Program-made: the position numbers and the translations under genes | Shown here: in pieces, positions 1 to 5,094 of the stretch | How the letters are laid out: each line of letters opens with the position of its first letter | Numbering within the stretch: position 1 is the first letter of the stretch | NCBI GenBank assembly: GCA_002408445.1 | Contig: DHSK01000198.1 | Location: forward strand, 1-5,094 | DNA from: Syntrophomonas sp. UBA5288 | Lineage (GTDB): Bacteria; Bacillota; Syntrophomonadia; Syntrophomonadales; Syntrophomonadaceae | Reading direction: 5' to 3' | DNA length: 5,094 nt | The notes under the pieces: generated by a model | Seen by the model: the letters and a program-made list of their open reading frames with translations, nothing else | Told to the model about the DNA's origin: nothing | Database searches by the model: none

Positions 1-11
1 CTCCTCTTATT

Positions 12-28
12 TGAGAGTTTTGCATAAT
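12..28 (+). repeat. Left terminal inverted repeat of the MITE-like element
   Basis: TGAGAGTTTTGCATAAT is the exact reverse complement of positions 247-263. A perfect 17-bp match about 220 bp apart is very unlikely by chance, so the two copies are read as the ends of one element. Confidence 0.8.
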
Positions 29-70
29 TCCCAAACCCCCATTTGTCATTGCTATGAATAACGTTTTTTT

Positions 71-141
71 GTCATCCTGAACGTAGTGAAGGATCTTTCC
101 ATCTCGGAGACTGCAAGATCCTTCACTATGTTCAGGATGAC
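71..141. repeat. Long near-perfect inverted repeat (hairpin 1)
   Basis: The arms at 71-97 and 115-141 are 27 nt each. They are complementary at 26 of 27 positions, and the single exception would be a G-U pair in RNA. The loop is 17 nt. The arm begins GTCATCCTGA and ends GAAGGATCTT, a motif I recognise as a dispersed intergenic repeat type in many bacteria. There is no U-tract after the right arm, so it is not a standard intrinsic terminator, although read-through RNA would fold strongly here. Confidence 0.85.
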
Positions 142-181
142 ATACTATTCGTTTATTGTGGTGCGGACATCGCGTGATAAT

Positions 182-233
182 TCTGAGCCTCAGCGAAGAA
201 TCTTAAGATCCTTCGGCTTTGCCTCAGGATGAC
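182..233. repeat. Second, degenerate inverted repeat (hairpin 2)
   Basis: The right arm at 205-233 begins AAGATCCTTCGG and ends CTCAGGATGAC. It is a sequence variant of the right arm of hairpin 1. The left arm at about 182-204 (CTGAG...CGAAGAATCTT) pairs with it imperfectly; near the centre, 10 of 11 bases match. The arms abut with essentially no loop, centred on the palindrome TCTTAAGA at 201-208. Compared with hairpin 1, the left arm has clearly decayed. Confidence 0.7.
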
Positions 234-246
234 ATTCGCAAAGTTC

Positions 247-263
247 ATTATGCAAAACTCTCA
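247..263 (-). repeat. Right terminal inverted repeat of the MITE-like element
   Basis: ATTATGCAAAACTCTCA is the exact reverse complement of positions 12-28. It marks the boundary between the repeat element and the A/T-rich promoter region of the downstream operon. Confidence 0.8.
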
Positions 264-313
264 TAATAATTTTTTTCGTTTTTGCAAAAAAGCAAAAAAT
301 AAAAAACATTTAA

Positions 314-342
314 TTACAAATTACGATTGCATGTGCTATTAT
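314..342 (+). promoter_or_regulatory. Candidate sigma-A-type promoter P1 with extended -10
   Basis: A weak -35, TTACAA (314-319), lies 17 bp from a -10, TATTAT (337-342). The -10 is directly preceded by TGC (334-336), giving an extended -10 (TGn) that can compensate for the poor -35. A-tracts immediately upstream add to the case. Transcription would start near 349, leaving a leader of roughly 78 nt that includes the palindrome at 352-363. Confidence 0.5.
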
Positions 343-351
343 AAATCTGTC

Positions 352-363
352 AAAACATGTTTT
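352..363. promoter_or_regulatory. 12-bp perfect palindrome, possible operator
   Basis: AAAACATGTTTT is a perfect palindrome. It lies about 10 bp downstream of the P1 -10 and covers the -35 region of P2. A dimeric regulator bound here could repress P1 or act on P2. I do not recognise the site as that of a known regulator, and short A/T-rich palindromes do arise by chance. Confidence 0.35.
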
Positions 364-379
364 CGCGCACAAAAGCGTA

Positions 380-385
380 TATAAT
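380..385 (+). promoter_or_regulatory. Candidate promoter P2, consensus TATAAT -10
   Basis: A perfect TATAAT sits 42 bp before the TTG start codon. No good -35 is found at 16-18 bp spacing: the window there reads ATGTTT or TGTTTT and overlaps the palindrome at 352-363. If used, it may therefore need an activator at that site. The start point would be near 392, giving a leader of about 35 nt. Confidence 0.4.
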
Positions 386-412
386 GATTTATTCTGTCGA
401 ATCCGCATTAAT

Positions 413-417
413 GGGGG
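413..417 (+). promoter_or_regulatory. Ribosome binding site supporting the TTG start at 427
   Basis: GGGGG at 413-417 lies 9 nt before the TTG at 427-429. An in-frame stop TAA at 409-411 rules out a more upstream start. This is the only Shine-Dalgarno-like sequence at proper spacing. The next in-frame ATG (487) has a good AAGGAG at 461-466, but about 20 nt away, which is too far. Confidence 0.55.
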
Positions 418-426
418 ATTTTTGTA

Positions 427-2736
427 TTGAGTGACGGGGCCGGGCTAATTGTAAATGCAAAAGGAGTTCGACGTAAAGTATTAATCATGGCTTTTGGGCT
501 ATTGATTATTATCATGTCGTTTACCGGTCTTGTAAACTATATGACATTTGCGGACAATTATAATAATTCGCTGGTAAATACTTATTCTGTTGCCGGCAAT
601 GAATCGGTAAGAAAAATAGAATATGCTCTTCATTATGGCAAACCCATAGACAATTACTATGGGATGAATGAAACCTTGCAGGAATTAAAAGATGTTATTC
701 CGGAGCTGGAACAGGTAAATATTGTTTCCCCCGCGGGTGACATTTTATACGATTTAAACGGTTTTGTCACAGACAGCCGGCTGCCCGATGAATTAATAAA
801 GGCGGCGGTATTTCAGGAGGGTACGGTTAACCCAAATGTAAGCTACCGCTTTTATGAAAAAAAAGCTTATTTATTCATCAGGATCAATGACAGTCATTCA
901 CACCAGGTTGCAAGCCTGGTCATGATTTTTCCCCAGACCTTCCTATTATTCAACAGTCAGTTCACCCTCCGCTTATTCGCGTATCTAGCCGTTATTGCCG
1001 CCATCGCGTTAGCTATCTTAGCTATAATCTTATTTAAGACCAAATTCATAAAACGGGATAATTTTATAGATCAGAAAAAGGTAATGGCCGCCTTCATTAC
1101 TGTTATGGGGATAGCCCAGCTTGCCTATGGAGGTCTGAACTATTATCTTTTTAAACATGCCTATATAGACATGGCCTTGACCAGTAAAGAATTTATCGAG
1201 GATATAGTAGAAAAAAATATTGCCGGCATATATTCGAAAGGACTCAGTCTGAAGAATATCCAGGGCCTTGATAAATACCTGGATTCAATTAACCACAGTC
1301 TACCGCAAATCGAAGATATTACTTTAGTTCCATCACAGGCAACCAATCCAACCAACTTTACACCTCCGGCCACAGTTCATGCTGTCGTTTCCAATGACTA
1401 CATTCACCATGCCATGGTTAACATCCTTTTAGATATATTGACGGTTTTGGTCATCTCTATATTTTTCATGATTGAGATGACTTTGCTGTTTATAATTATC
1501 CTGACCCGAAACAACCATGGAGAACGTCAGCCCGCCGGTTCCGATATCAGAACCAGCCACGGACTGATAAGATCCTTAACCTACTTTGTTAACCTGTGTG
1601 CTTGCATGTCGCTTACCTTTGTTCCTATCGTTATGAGTCAACTTTATAAGCCCTTGCTGGGATTGTCCAAAGATGTGGTGCTGGGTTTGCCTTTGGCGGC
1701 TGAGATGCTGGGGGGGATACTGGCTATCGTCTTTGCAGGGTGGTGTATTAACGAACAGGGATGGCGTAAAATTATGTACCTGGGTGCACTGCTCCTGGCC
1801 GCAGGTAACTTATTATCAGGACTTAGCGCTAATGCGTTCCTCTTTGTTCTCTGCCGGGCGACGGCAGGGTTTGGATTAGGTTGTATTATGATGGTCATAC
1901 GCAGTTTGGTGGTATCATTGCCGGAAAATAACTCGGCCATTGCAGAATTTAGTGCCGGCTCTATTGCAGGCTTGAACTGCGGTGCGGTTATCGGCGGTAT
2001 GCTGGCCGATCGAATCGGTTATGATGCTATATTCTATATGGCGGCCATCGCCGTGATAATCCCGTTTATTTTTGTTAACCGCCTGATGACCGGATTTGAA
2101 ATCGAAAAGCGGGAAACCAGCGACATTTCTGCTCCGGCCAAGTTCTATAACTTTATTGCCGATAAAAAAGCCATCATCTTTCTTCTGTGCATATTTATTC
2201 CCTACTTCATTAGCGGCGCATTTCTGGATTACTATTTCCCCTTATTCGCTGCCAGTAATGATCTGTCCCAGAGTGACATAAGCAGGGGTTTCCTGCTCAA
2301 TGGCCTTTTCATAATTTATTTAGGACCGGTTCTGACCAGATATGCGGTCAGAAAATGGGGGGACATCAATGGGATGATCGTTTCCATGTTCATTGTGGTT
2401 GGGGGACTGGGAACCTTTATGTTATTTGGCACAGTCCCGGCTGCCTTTATAACTGTTATTTTGTTGGGTATTGCCGAAAGCTTTGGGGTTTCCATGAAAA
2501 CTACCTATTTTTTGAATTTAAAAGGTATTGCAGATTTGGAAATTAATAAAGGCATGGCATTTTTCAGTGTTATGGTCAATTTTAGCAGGATGGCCGGACC
2601 AATTCTTTATGGTATGGCCTTATCTCTGGGCGCCAGAATGGGGGTGGGACTTATTTCCTTAGTAGTATTGATGCTGTTGTTGGTATTCATCTTTTTTACC
2701 AAGTTTGAGCCGGCACCCGGCAAAGCAACTGGTTAA
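427..2736 (+). CDS. MFS transporter with duplicated N-terminal membrane-anchored sensor-like domains
   Basis: This 769-residue integral membrane protein has about 16 predicted transmembrane helices. Module 1 has helices near 17-37 and 182-204 around a roughly 140-residue extracytoplasmic domain. Module 2 has helices near 218-241 and 332-359 around a shorter domain of about 90 residues. The two modules align without gaps at a constant offset of 201 residues (34-103 against 235-304), and their shape resembles Cache/PAS-type sensors. A cytoplasmic linker (360-382) leads into a 12-helix MFS domain (about 383-759). It has motif B, R477-x3-G481-x-G483-x-G485, and a motif C-like G515-x3-G519-A-x2-G523-G524 in which the usual Pro is Ala; both favour a drug:H+ antiporter-like exporter. 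The loop 2-3 motif A is degenerate (N442 and E443 where Asp and Arg are usual). Ordinary MFS proteins have about 400 residues, so the N-terminal 380 are an addition. The start is TTG, with Met21 as an alternative. It is first in the probable operon; the substrate is unknown. MFS identity is confident, the sensor role is inferred. Confidence 0.85.
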   Translation: MSDGAGLIVNAKGVRRKVLIMAFGLLIIIMSFTGLVNYMTFADNYNNSLVNTYSVAGNESVRKIEYALHYGKPIDNYYGMNETLQELKDVIPELEQVNIVSPAGDILYDLNGFVTDSRLPDELIKAAVFQEGTVNPNVSYRFYEKKAYLFIRINDSHSHQVASLVMIFPQTFLLFNSQFTLRLFAYLAVIAAIALAILAIILFKTKFIKRDNFIDQKKVMAAFITVMGIAQLAYGGLNYYLFKHAYIDMALTSKEFIEDIVEKNIAGIYSKGLSLKNIQGLDKYLDSINHSLPQIEDITLVPSQATNPTNFTPPATVHAVVSNDYIHHAMVNILLDILTVLVISIFFMIEMTLLFIIILTRNNHGERQPAGSDIRTSHGLIRSLTYFVNLCACMSLTFVPIVMSQLYKPLLGLSKDVVLGLPLAAEMLGGILAIVFAGWCINEQGWRKIMYLGALLLAAGNLLSGLSANAFLFVLCRATAGFGLGCIMMVIRSLVVSLPENNSAIAEFSAGSIAGLNCGAVIGGMLADRIGYDAIFYMAAIAVIIPFIFVNRLMTGFEIEKRETSDISAPAKFYNFIADKKAIIFLLCIFIPYFISGAFLDYYFPLFAASNDLSQSDISRGFLLNGLFIIYLGPVLTRYAVRKWGDINGMIVSMFIVVGGLGTFMLFGTVPAAFITVILLGIAESFGVSMKTTYFLNLKGIADLEINKGMAFFSVMVNFSRMAGPILYGMALSLGARMGVGLISLVVLMLLLVFIFFTKFEPAPGKATG

Positions 2737-2770
2737 AGGGATATCCCGGGTACAAATATTTCAAGGGAAT

Positions 2771-2776
2771 AGGGGT
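2771..2776 (+). promoter_or_regulatory. Ribosome binding site of the lipoprotein gene
   Basis: AGGGGT, 8 nt before the ATG at 2785, supports that start. The 48-nt gap after the MFS gene contains the short palindrome GGGATATCCC (2738-2747) but no convincing terminator or promoter, so co-transcription is likely. Confidence 0.6.
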
Positions 2777-2784
2777 CTTTTAGC

Positions 2785-3930
2785 ATGAATCAAATGAAAA
2801 AGATAGTGTTTCTATGCCTGGTCGCGCTGTTTATGTTAGCGGGATGCGCCAGTAACGACCTGGCGGGGCAAAGGGAAAAAAGTGCGGGCAAGGGTAGCGA
2901 CATTCTTATTGGCGTGCCTGTTCCTCTCGAATTTGCGAAGGAAAATACCAATTTTCTAAAAGGCTTGGAATTGGCGCAGGAGGATATAAACGCTGAAGGA
3001 ATAAACGGTAAAAAGATCAAGCTGCAAATCGCAGATGATGGGGGGAATTTCAAAACGGCGGTGGATATCGCCCAGGAATTCAGTGAAAACACTCGTATGA
3101 TGGCCGTTATTGGACATTGGTTTTCGGATATCTGCCTGCCGGTATCCACAATATACGAAGAAGCAGGTATGTTAACCGTAGTGCCCACTGTTTCCAATCC
3201 GGAACTAACCGAAAATGGATACAAATACATATTCCAAAATATCAGCAGTGATAAAATGATAGCCCGGACAATGTGTGCCTATGCCAAAAGCAAAGGTTAT
3301 AAGAATATAGTGATCTGTTATGAGGAAAGTTCTTACGGCGAAAACCTGGCCAATGCGATAGAACAGGAGGCCCAGGCCAAAGGCCTCAAAATAGTGGATC
3401 GATGTTCGGGGCTGGTGACCGAAGAACAATTTAAAAAGTCGCACGATAAGTGGTCGGCGCTGGAATTCGATGCGGTACTGCTGGCTCTGGTTATGCCCGA
3501 AGGTGCAAATTTTATAAGCGAATTAAGAAATATGAACCAGGAAGCCGGCATTATATCTGCTGATGGACTGGATGTAGACAATTTTATTGAGGTACTGGGT
3601 CCTAAAGCCGAGGGCGTAGTTCTAACTACAACCTATAGTCCTTATAATAAAAGCCCTCAATTAAAACAGTTTATTAAAAAGTATCAGGATAAGTATAACC
3701 AGCAGCCTGATGTATGGGCAATTCAGGGGTATGAATCATTACAGCTTCTGGAGCATGCCATCAGAGAAACCGACAGTTGTTCCCCCAAAGTATTAGCAAA
3801 TTATTTGCACAAGATGAAACCGTTTAATACCTTGTCAGGAGATATTACTTTCAACCAGTACGGGGAAATCGAAGGCAGAAATATTTACACCAAAGTAGTG
3901 GAAAATGGTCAATTCAGGTATGTTGATTAA
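2785..3930 (+). CDS. Branched-chain-amino-acid-type solute-binding lipoprotein (Peripla_BP_6/LivJ-like)
   Basis: This 381-residue exported binding protein starts with basic residues, a hydrophobic stretch (7-19) and the lipobox L18-A19-G20-C21. It should therefore be cleaved before Cys21 and lipid-anchored to the outer face of the membrane. The mature part follows the type I periplasmic-binding-protein fold of the LIV-binding family: a first beta strand near 39-46 (ILIGVPVP), the KGLELAQEDIN helix at 59-69, the AGMLTVVPTVSNPELT segment at 127-142, the Y184-G185 turn after the KNIVICYEESS strand, and the C-terminal GYESLQLLEHAI helix (315-326) followed by a final beta hairpin ending ENGQF. Length is normal for the family. 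Family members bind amino acids, amides or other small ligands, usually for an ABC importer, but no LivHMGF permease or ATPase genes lie alongside. Here the neighbours are an MFS transporter and an NHLM-type exporter gene, so a sensing or accessory role is possible. The ligand cannot be read from sequence. Confidence 0.85.
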   Translation: MNQMKKIVFLCLVALFMLAGCASNDLAGQREKSAGKGSDILIGVPVPLEFAKENTNFLKGLELAQEDINAEGINGKKIKLQIADDGGNFKTAVDIAQEFSENTRMMAVIGHWFSDICLPVSTIYEEAGMLTVVPTVSNPELTENGYKYIFQNISSDKMIARTMCAYAKSKGYKNIVICYEESSYGENLANAIEQEAQAKGLKIVDRCSGLVTEEQFKKSHDKWSALEFDAVLLALVMPEGANFISELRNMNQEAGIISADGLDVDNFIEVLGPKAEGVVLTTTYSPYNKSPQLKQFIKKYQDKYNQQPDVWAIQGYESLQLLEHAIRETDSCSPKVLANYLHKMKPFNTLSGDITFNQYGEIEGRNIYTKVVENGQFRYVD

Positions 3931-3940
3931 AAATAGGTGG

Positions 3941-3962
3941 TGCCCCCTGCGGGTAGGGGGTA
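3941..3962 (+). other. G/C-rich intercistronic hairpin
   Basis: CCCCCT (3943-3948) pairs with AGGGGG (3955-3960) around a 6-nt loop; a G-U and a U-A pair can extend the stem to eight. What follows is AATTAGTT, not a run of U, so it is not a typical intrinsic terminator. It lies 11 nt after the lipoprotein stop and 8 nt before the next ribosome binding site. It could be a partial attenuator, a block to 3' exonucleases or a brake on translation of the downstream gene. Confidence 0.45.
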
Positions 3963-3970
3963 ATTAGTTA

Positions 3971-3978
3971 AAGGAAGG
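3971..3978 (+). promoter_or_regulatory. Ribosome binding site of the HlyD-type gene
   Basis: AAGGAAGG, 9 nt before the ATG at 3988, is a strong Shine-Dalgarno sequence and fixes the start of the right-hand gene. Confidence 0.7.
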
Positions 3979-3987
3979 TATAGATTC

Positions 3988-5094
3988 ATGGAAGATAATA
4001 AACTTTTTAGAAAAGTATCACTGGATCGTTTATCTTCTCCGGAAGAACTTGATCAGCGTTTGACGGTGACCTCGCCCATAGGCTGGATAGCTCTGTTTTC
4101 AATCATTATTCTGATGGCTGCCGGTCTTATATGGGGGTTTCTAGGCAGCGTAGCGGATAAGGCGGTAGGCAGCGGAATTATTATTTCCAGCGGCGGTATT
4201 ACCAGTGTTATTCATAGTGCCAATGGTCAGATAACGGATGTAACTATTCATGATGGCGATTATGTTAAAAAAGGCGAGGTAATTGCCCGGATAGACCAAA
4301 CCCAGCTGATTACTGATATTAATAAGTACAAGCAGGACCTGGCCGCTGCCAAATCCATAGACCTGGATAATCTTCAGTTGAACAACAGCAAGCTGAATTT
4401 CAATGTCTATGGAAAAATTGGCGAGATTTACAAAGACTATGAAGCGGCCCAGGCTAATCTGAATACCCAAAGGACATATTACGATACGCAGAGAAAGCAA
4501 GCCGAATATGAATTGGAGCAGGCCCGGATTCAATACAATGCCAGCCTGGACACGTTTAATAACAATAAAGCTCTATATCAGGCGGGTGCCCTTTCCAAAT
4601 CTGCATTTACTGATTCGGAACGTGAGTTGGAAGTTAACGAGCTGAATTACAATACCAAGAAACAGAATTTGAATCAACTATCCTTATCCCAGCTTCATGA
4701 GGCCGAGGTTAATTTTGCAGCCCAGAGACAATGGCTCAAAGATACCATTGCTGTGTCCATAATCGATCTGGAAAATAACATCAAAAAAATGCAGAGAGAT
4801 TTGGTTAATAACAGTGAGGTAGTAGCCAGCGTATCTGGCCGTGTCCTGGAGATGAAAGTTAAAAAGGGCGACATCGTACGGGCCGGAAGCGTAGTTTGCA
4901 CGATATCAGAAGAAAAGGCCCAAACCGATACCCTGGAAGCTGTTATCTATGTTCCGGCCGAACAGGGGAAAAAGATTATCCCTGGTATGGAAGTGAATAT
5001 TTCGCCCACTACAGTTAAAAAGGAAGAGCACGGGTTTATGCTGGGAAACGTGGTCTCTGTTTCGGAATATCCGGCCAGTGCCCAGAGAATGATG
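3988..5094 (+). CDS. NHLM bacteriocin-system HlyD-type secretion protein, 3' end beyond window
   Basis: The reading frame is open from the ATG through 369 codons to the last base of the window, so the C-terminus is missing. Full family members run somewhat above 400 residues, so most of the protein is present. The N-terminus (LFRKVSLDRLSSPEELDQ at 6-23, then VTSPIGW at 27-33) is characteristic of the NHLM_micro_HlyD family (TIGR03794). Next come one transmembrane helix (about 31-53), the first half of a lipoyl-like domain (SANGQITDV...DGDYVKKGEVIARID, 77-103), a long coiled coil (about 104-275), the second lipoyl half (VVASVSGRVLEMKVKKGDIVRAG, 278-300) and a beta-barrel part containing PGMEVNISP (332-340). 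It acts as the periplasmic or extracytoplasmic adaptor of an ABC exporter of leader-processed ribosomal peptides. The peptidase-ABC and second ABC subunits normally encoded beside it should lie just downstream. It is 57 nt after the lipoprotein gene on the same strand. Confidence 0.88.
   Translation, partial: MEDNKLFRKVSLDRLSSPEELDQRLTVTSPIGWIALFSIIILMAAGLIWGFLGSVADKAVGSGIIISSGGITSVIHSANGQITDVTIHDGDYVKKGEVIARIDQTQLITDINKYKQDLAAAKSIDLDNLQLNNSKLNFNVYGKIGEIYKDYEAAQANLNTQRTYYDTQRKQAEYELEQARIQYNASLDTFNNNKALYQAGALSKSAFTDSERELEVNELNYNTKKQNLNQLSLSQLHEAEVNFAAQRQWLKDTIAVSIIDLENNIKKMQRDLVNNSEVVASVSGRVLEMKVKKGDIVRAGSVVCTISEEKAQTDTLEAVIYVPAEQGKKIIPGMEVNISPTTVKKEEHGFMLGNVVSVSEYPASAQRMM

Larger units (their letters stand above)
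12..263. mobile_element. MITE-like non-coding repeat element with 17-bp terminal inverted repeats
   Basis: This 252-bp stretch is bounded by a perfect 17-bp inverted repeat, TGAGAGTTTTGCATAAT at 12-28 and its exact complement at 247-263. Allowing a one-base gap, the match continues outward through a short TTATT-like flank. The interior has no plausible coding sequence and is filled by two inverted repeats built on the motif GTCATCCTGA...GAAGGATCTT (71-141 and about 182-233). Terminal inverted repeats, small size and lack of a transposase are the hallmarks of a miniature inverted-repeat transposable element. I cannot define a clear target-site duplication, and I do not recognise the parent insertion sequence. 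The alternative is a composite of ordinary dispersed intergenic repeats that happens to be framed by one long inverted repeat. Confidence 0.7.
264..426. other. A/T-rich intergenic promoter region
   Basis: No gene is visible between the repeat element and the first coding sequence. Positions 268-310 consist largely of T- and A-tracts. These include the palindrome TTTTTGCAAAAA at 279-290 and three A-tracts near 286-291, 294-299 and 301-306, just upstream of the first promoter candidate. Such tracts could act as an UP element or bend the DNA. The rest holds two promoter candidates, a 12-bp palindrome and the ribosome binding site, described separately. Confidence 0.6.

Noticed and set aside
71..141. 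Intrinsic transcription terminator for a gene to the left
   Set aside because: The stem is strong but has no T-run after it, and the T-run before it (65-70) would serve only the opposite strand. The sequence matches a dispersed repeat better.
12..263. CRISPR array
   Set aside because: The repeated motifs are in inverted rather than direct orientation, differ from one another and have no regular spacers.
268..300. Terminator-like T-tract/A-tract hairpin
   Set aside because: The imperfect pairing is almost all A-T with no G/C stem, so it is better read as A-tract DNA upstream of a promoter.
487..489. ATG (Met21) as the true start of the MFS gene
   Set aside because: The AAGGAG at 461-466 is about 20 nt away, too far for normal initiation. 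Starting here would also remove the basic residues R15-R16-K17 just before the first helix. It remains a fallback.
1644..1940. 98-codon - strand frame and smaller + strand frames (1673-1879, 2096-2281, 2355-2546) within the MFS gene
   Set aside because: They overlap the continuous MFS reading frame in other frames, and no family is recognisable in their translations.
2738..2747. Palindrome GGGATATCCC between the MFS and lipoprotein genes as a regulatory site or terminator
   Set aside because: It is short, has no loop or T-run, and no promoter elements lie at a useful distance; chance is likely.
2790..3230. 146-codon open frame on the - strand across the lipoprotein gene
   Set aside because: It lies wholly antisense to a well-supported gene with clear family features, and its translation has no recognisable domain.
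4141..4533. 130-codon open frame on the - strand across the HlyD-type gene
   Set aside because: It is antisense to the lipoyl and coiled-coil coding region. The apparent hydrophobicity is a by-product of complementing polar codons.

Overview
The window looks like the start of an accessory peptide-export operon in a Firmicute. Hand inspection suggests a low-to-mid GC, probably anaerobic lineage, possibly Negativicutes or Clostridia. That placement is an inference. It rests on the type of intergenic repeat (GTCATCCTGA...GAAGGATCTT), A/T-rich promoters, purine-rich ribosome binding sites and the gene set. No rRNA, tRNA, CRISPR array or intact insertion sequence is visible.

Layout: positions 12-263 hold a non-coding MITE-like repeat with a perfect 17-bp terminal inverted repeat and two large internal hairpins. 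Positions 264-426 are an A-tract-rich promoter region with two candidate promoters and a 12-bp palindrome that could be an operator. Three genes then follow on the + strand, separated by 48 and 57 nt, consistent with one operon: (1) a 769-residue membrane protein in which two membrane-anchored extracytoplasmic sensor-like modules are fused to a 12-helix major facilitator (MFS) transporter; (2) a 381-residue lipoprotein of the branched-chain-amino-acid-type periplasmic binding family (Peripla_BP_6/LivJ-like); (3) the first 369 codons of a HlyD-type membrane fusion protein, running off the right edge, whose N-terminus and domain layout match the NHLM bacteriocin-system secretion protein family.

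The HlyD-type gene gives the best clue to function. NHLM systems export ribosomal peptides with nitrile-hydratase-like or Nif11-like leaders, using this fusion protein with two ABC transporters, one carrying a leader peptidase. Those partners and a precursor gene would be expected just past position 5094. The two upstream genes are not core NHLM parts. An orphan solute-binding lipoprotein next to an MFS pump with its own sensor-like ectodomains suggests an accessory unit for sensing, immunity or small-molecule efflux tied to the peptide exporter. That is the most novel aspect of the window, and it remains inference.
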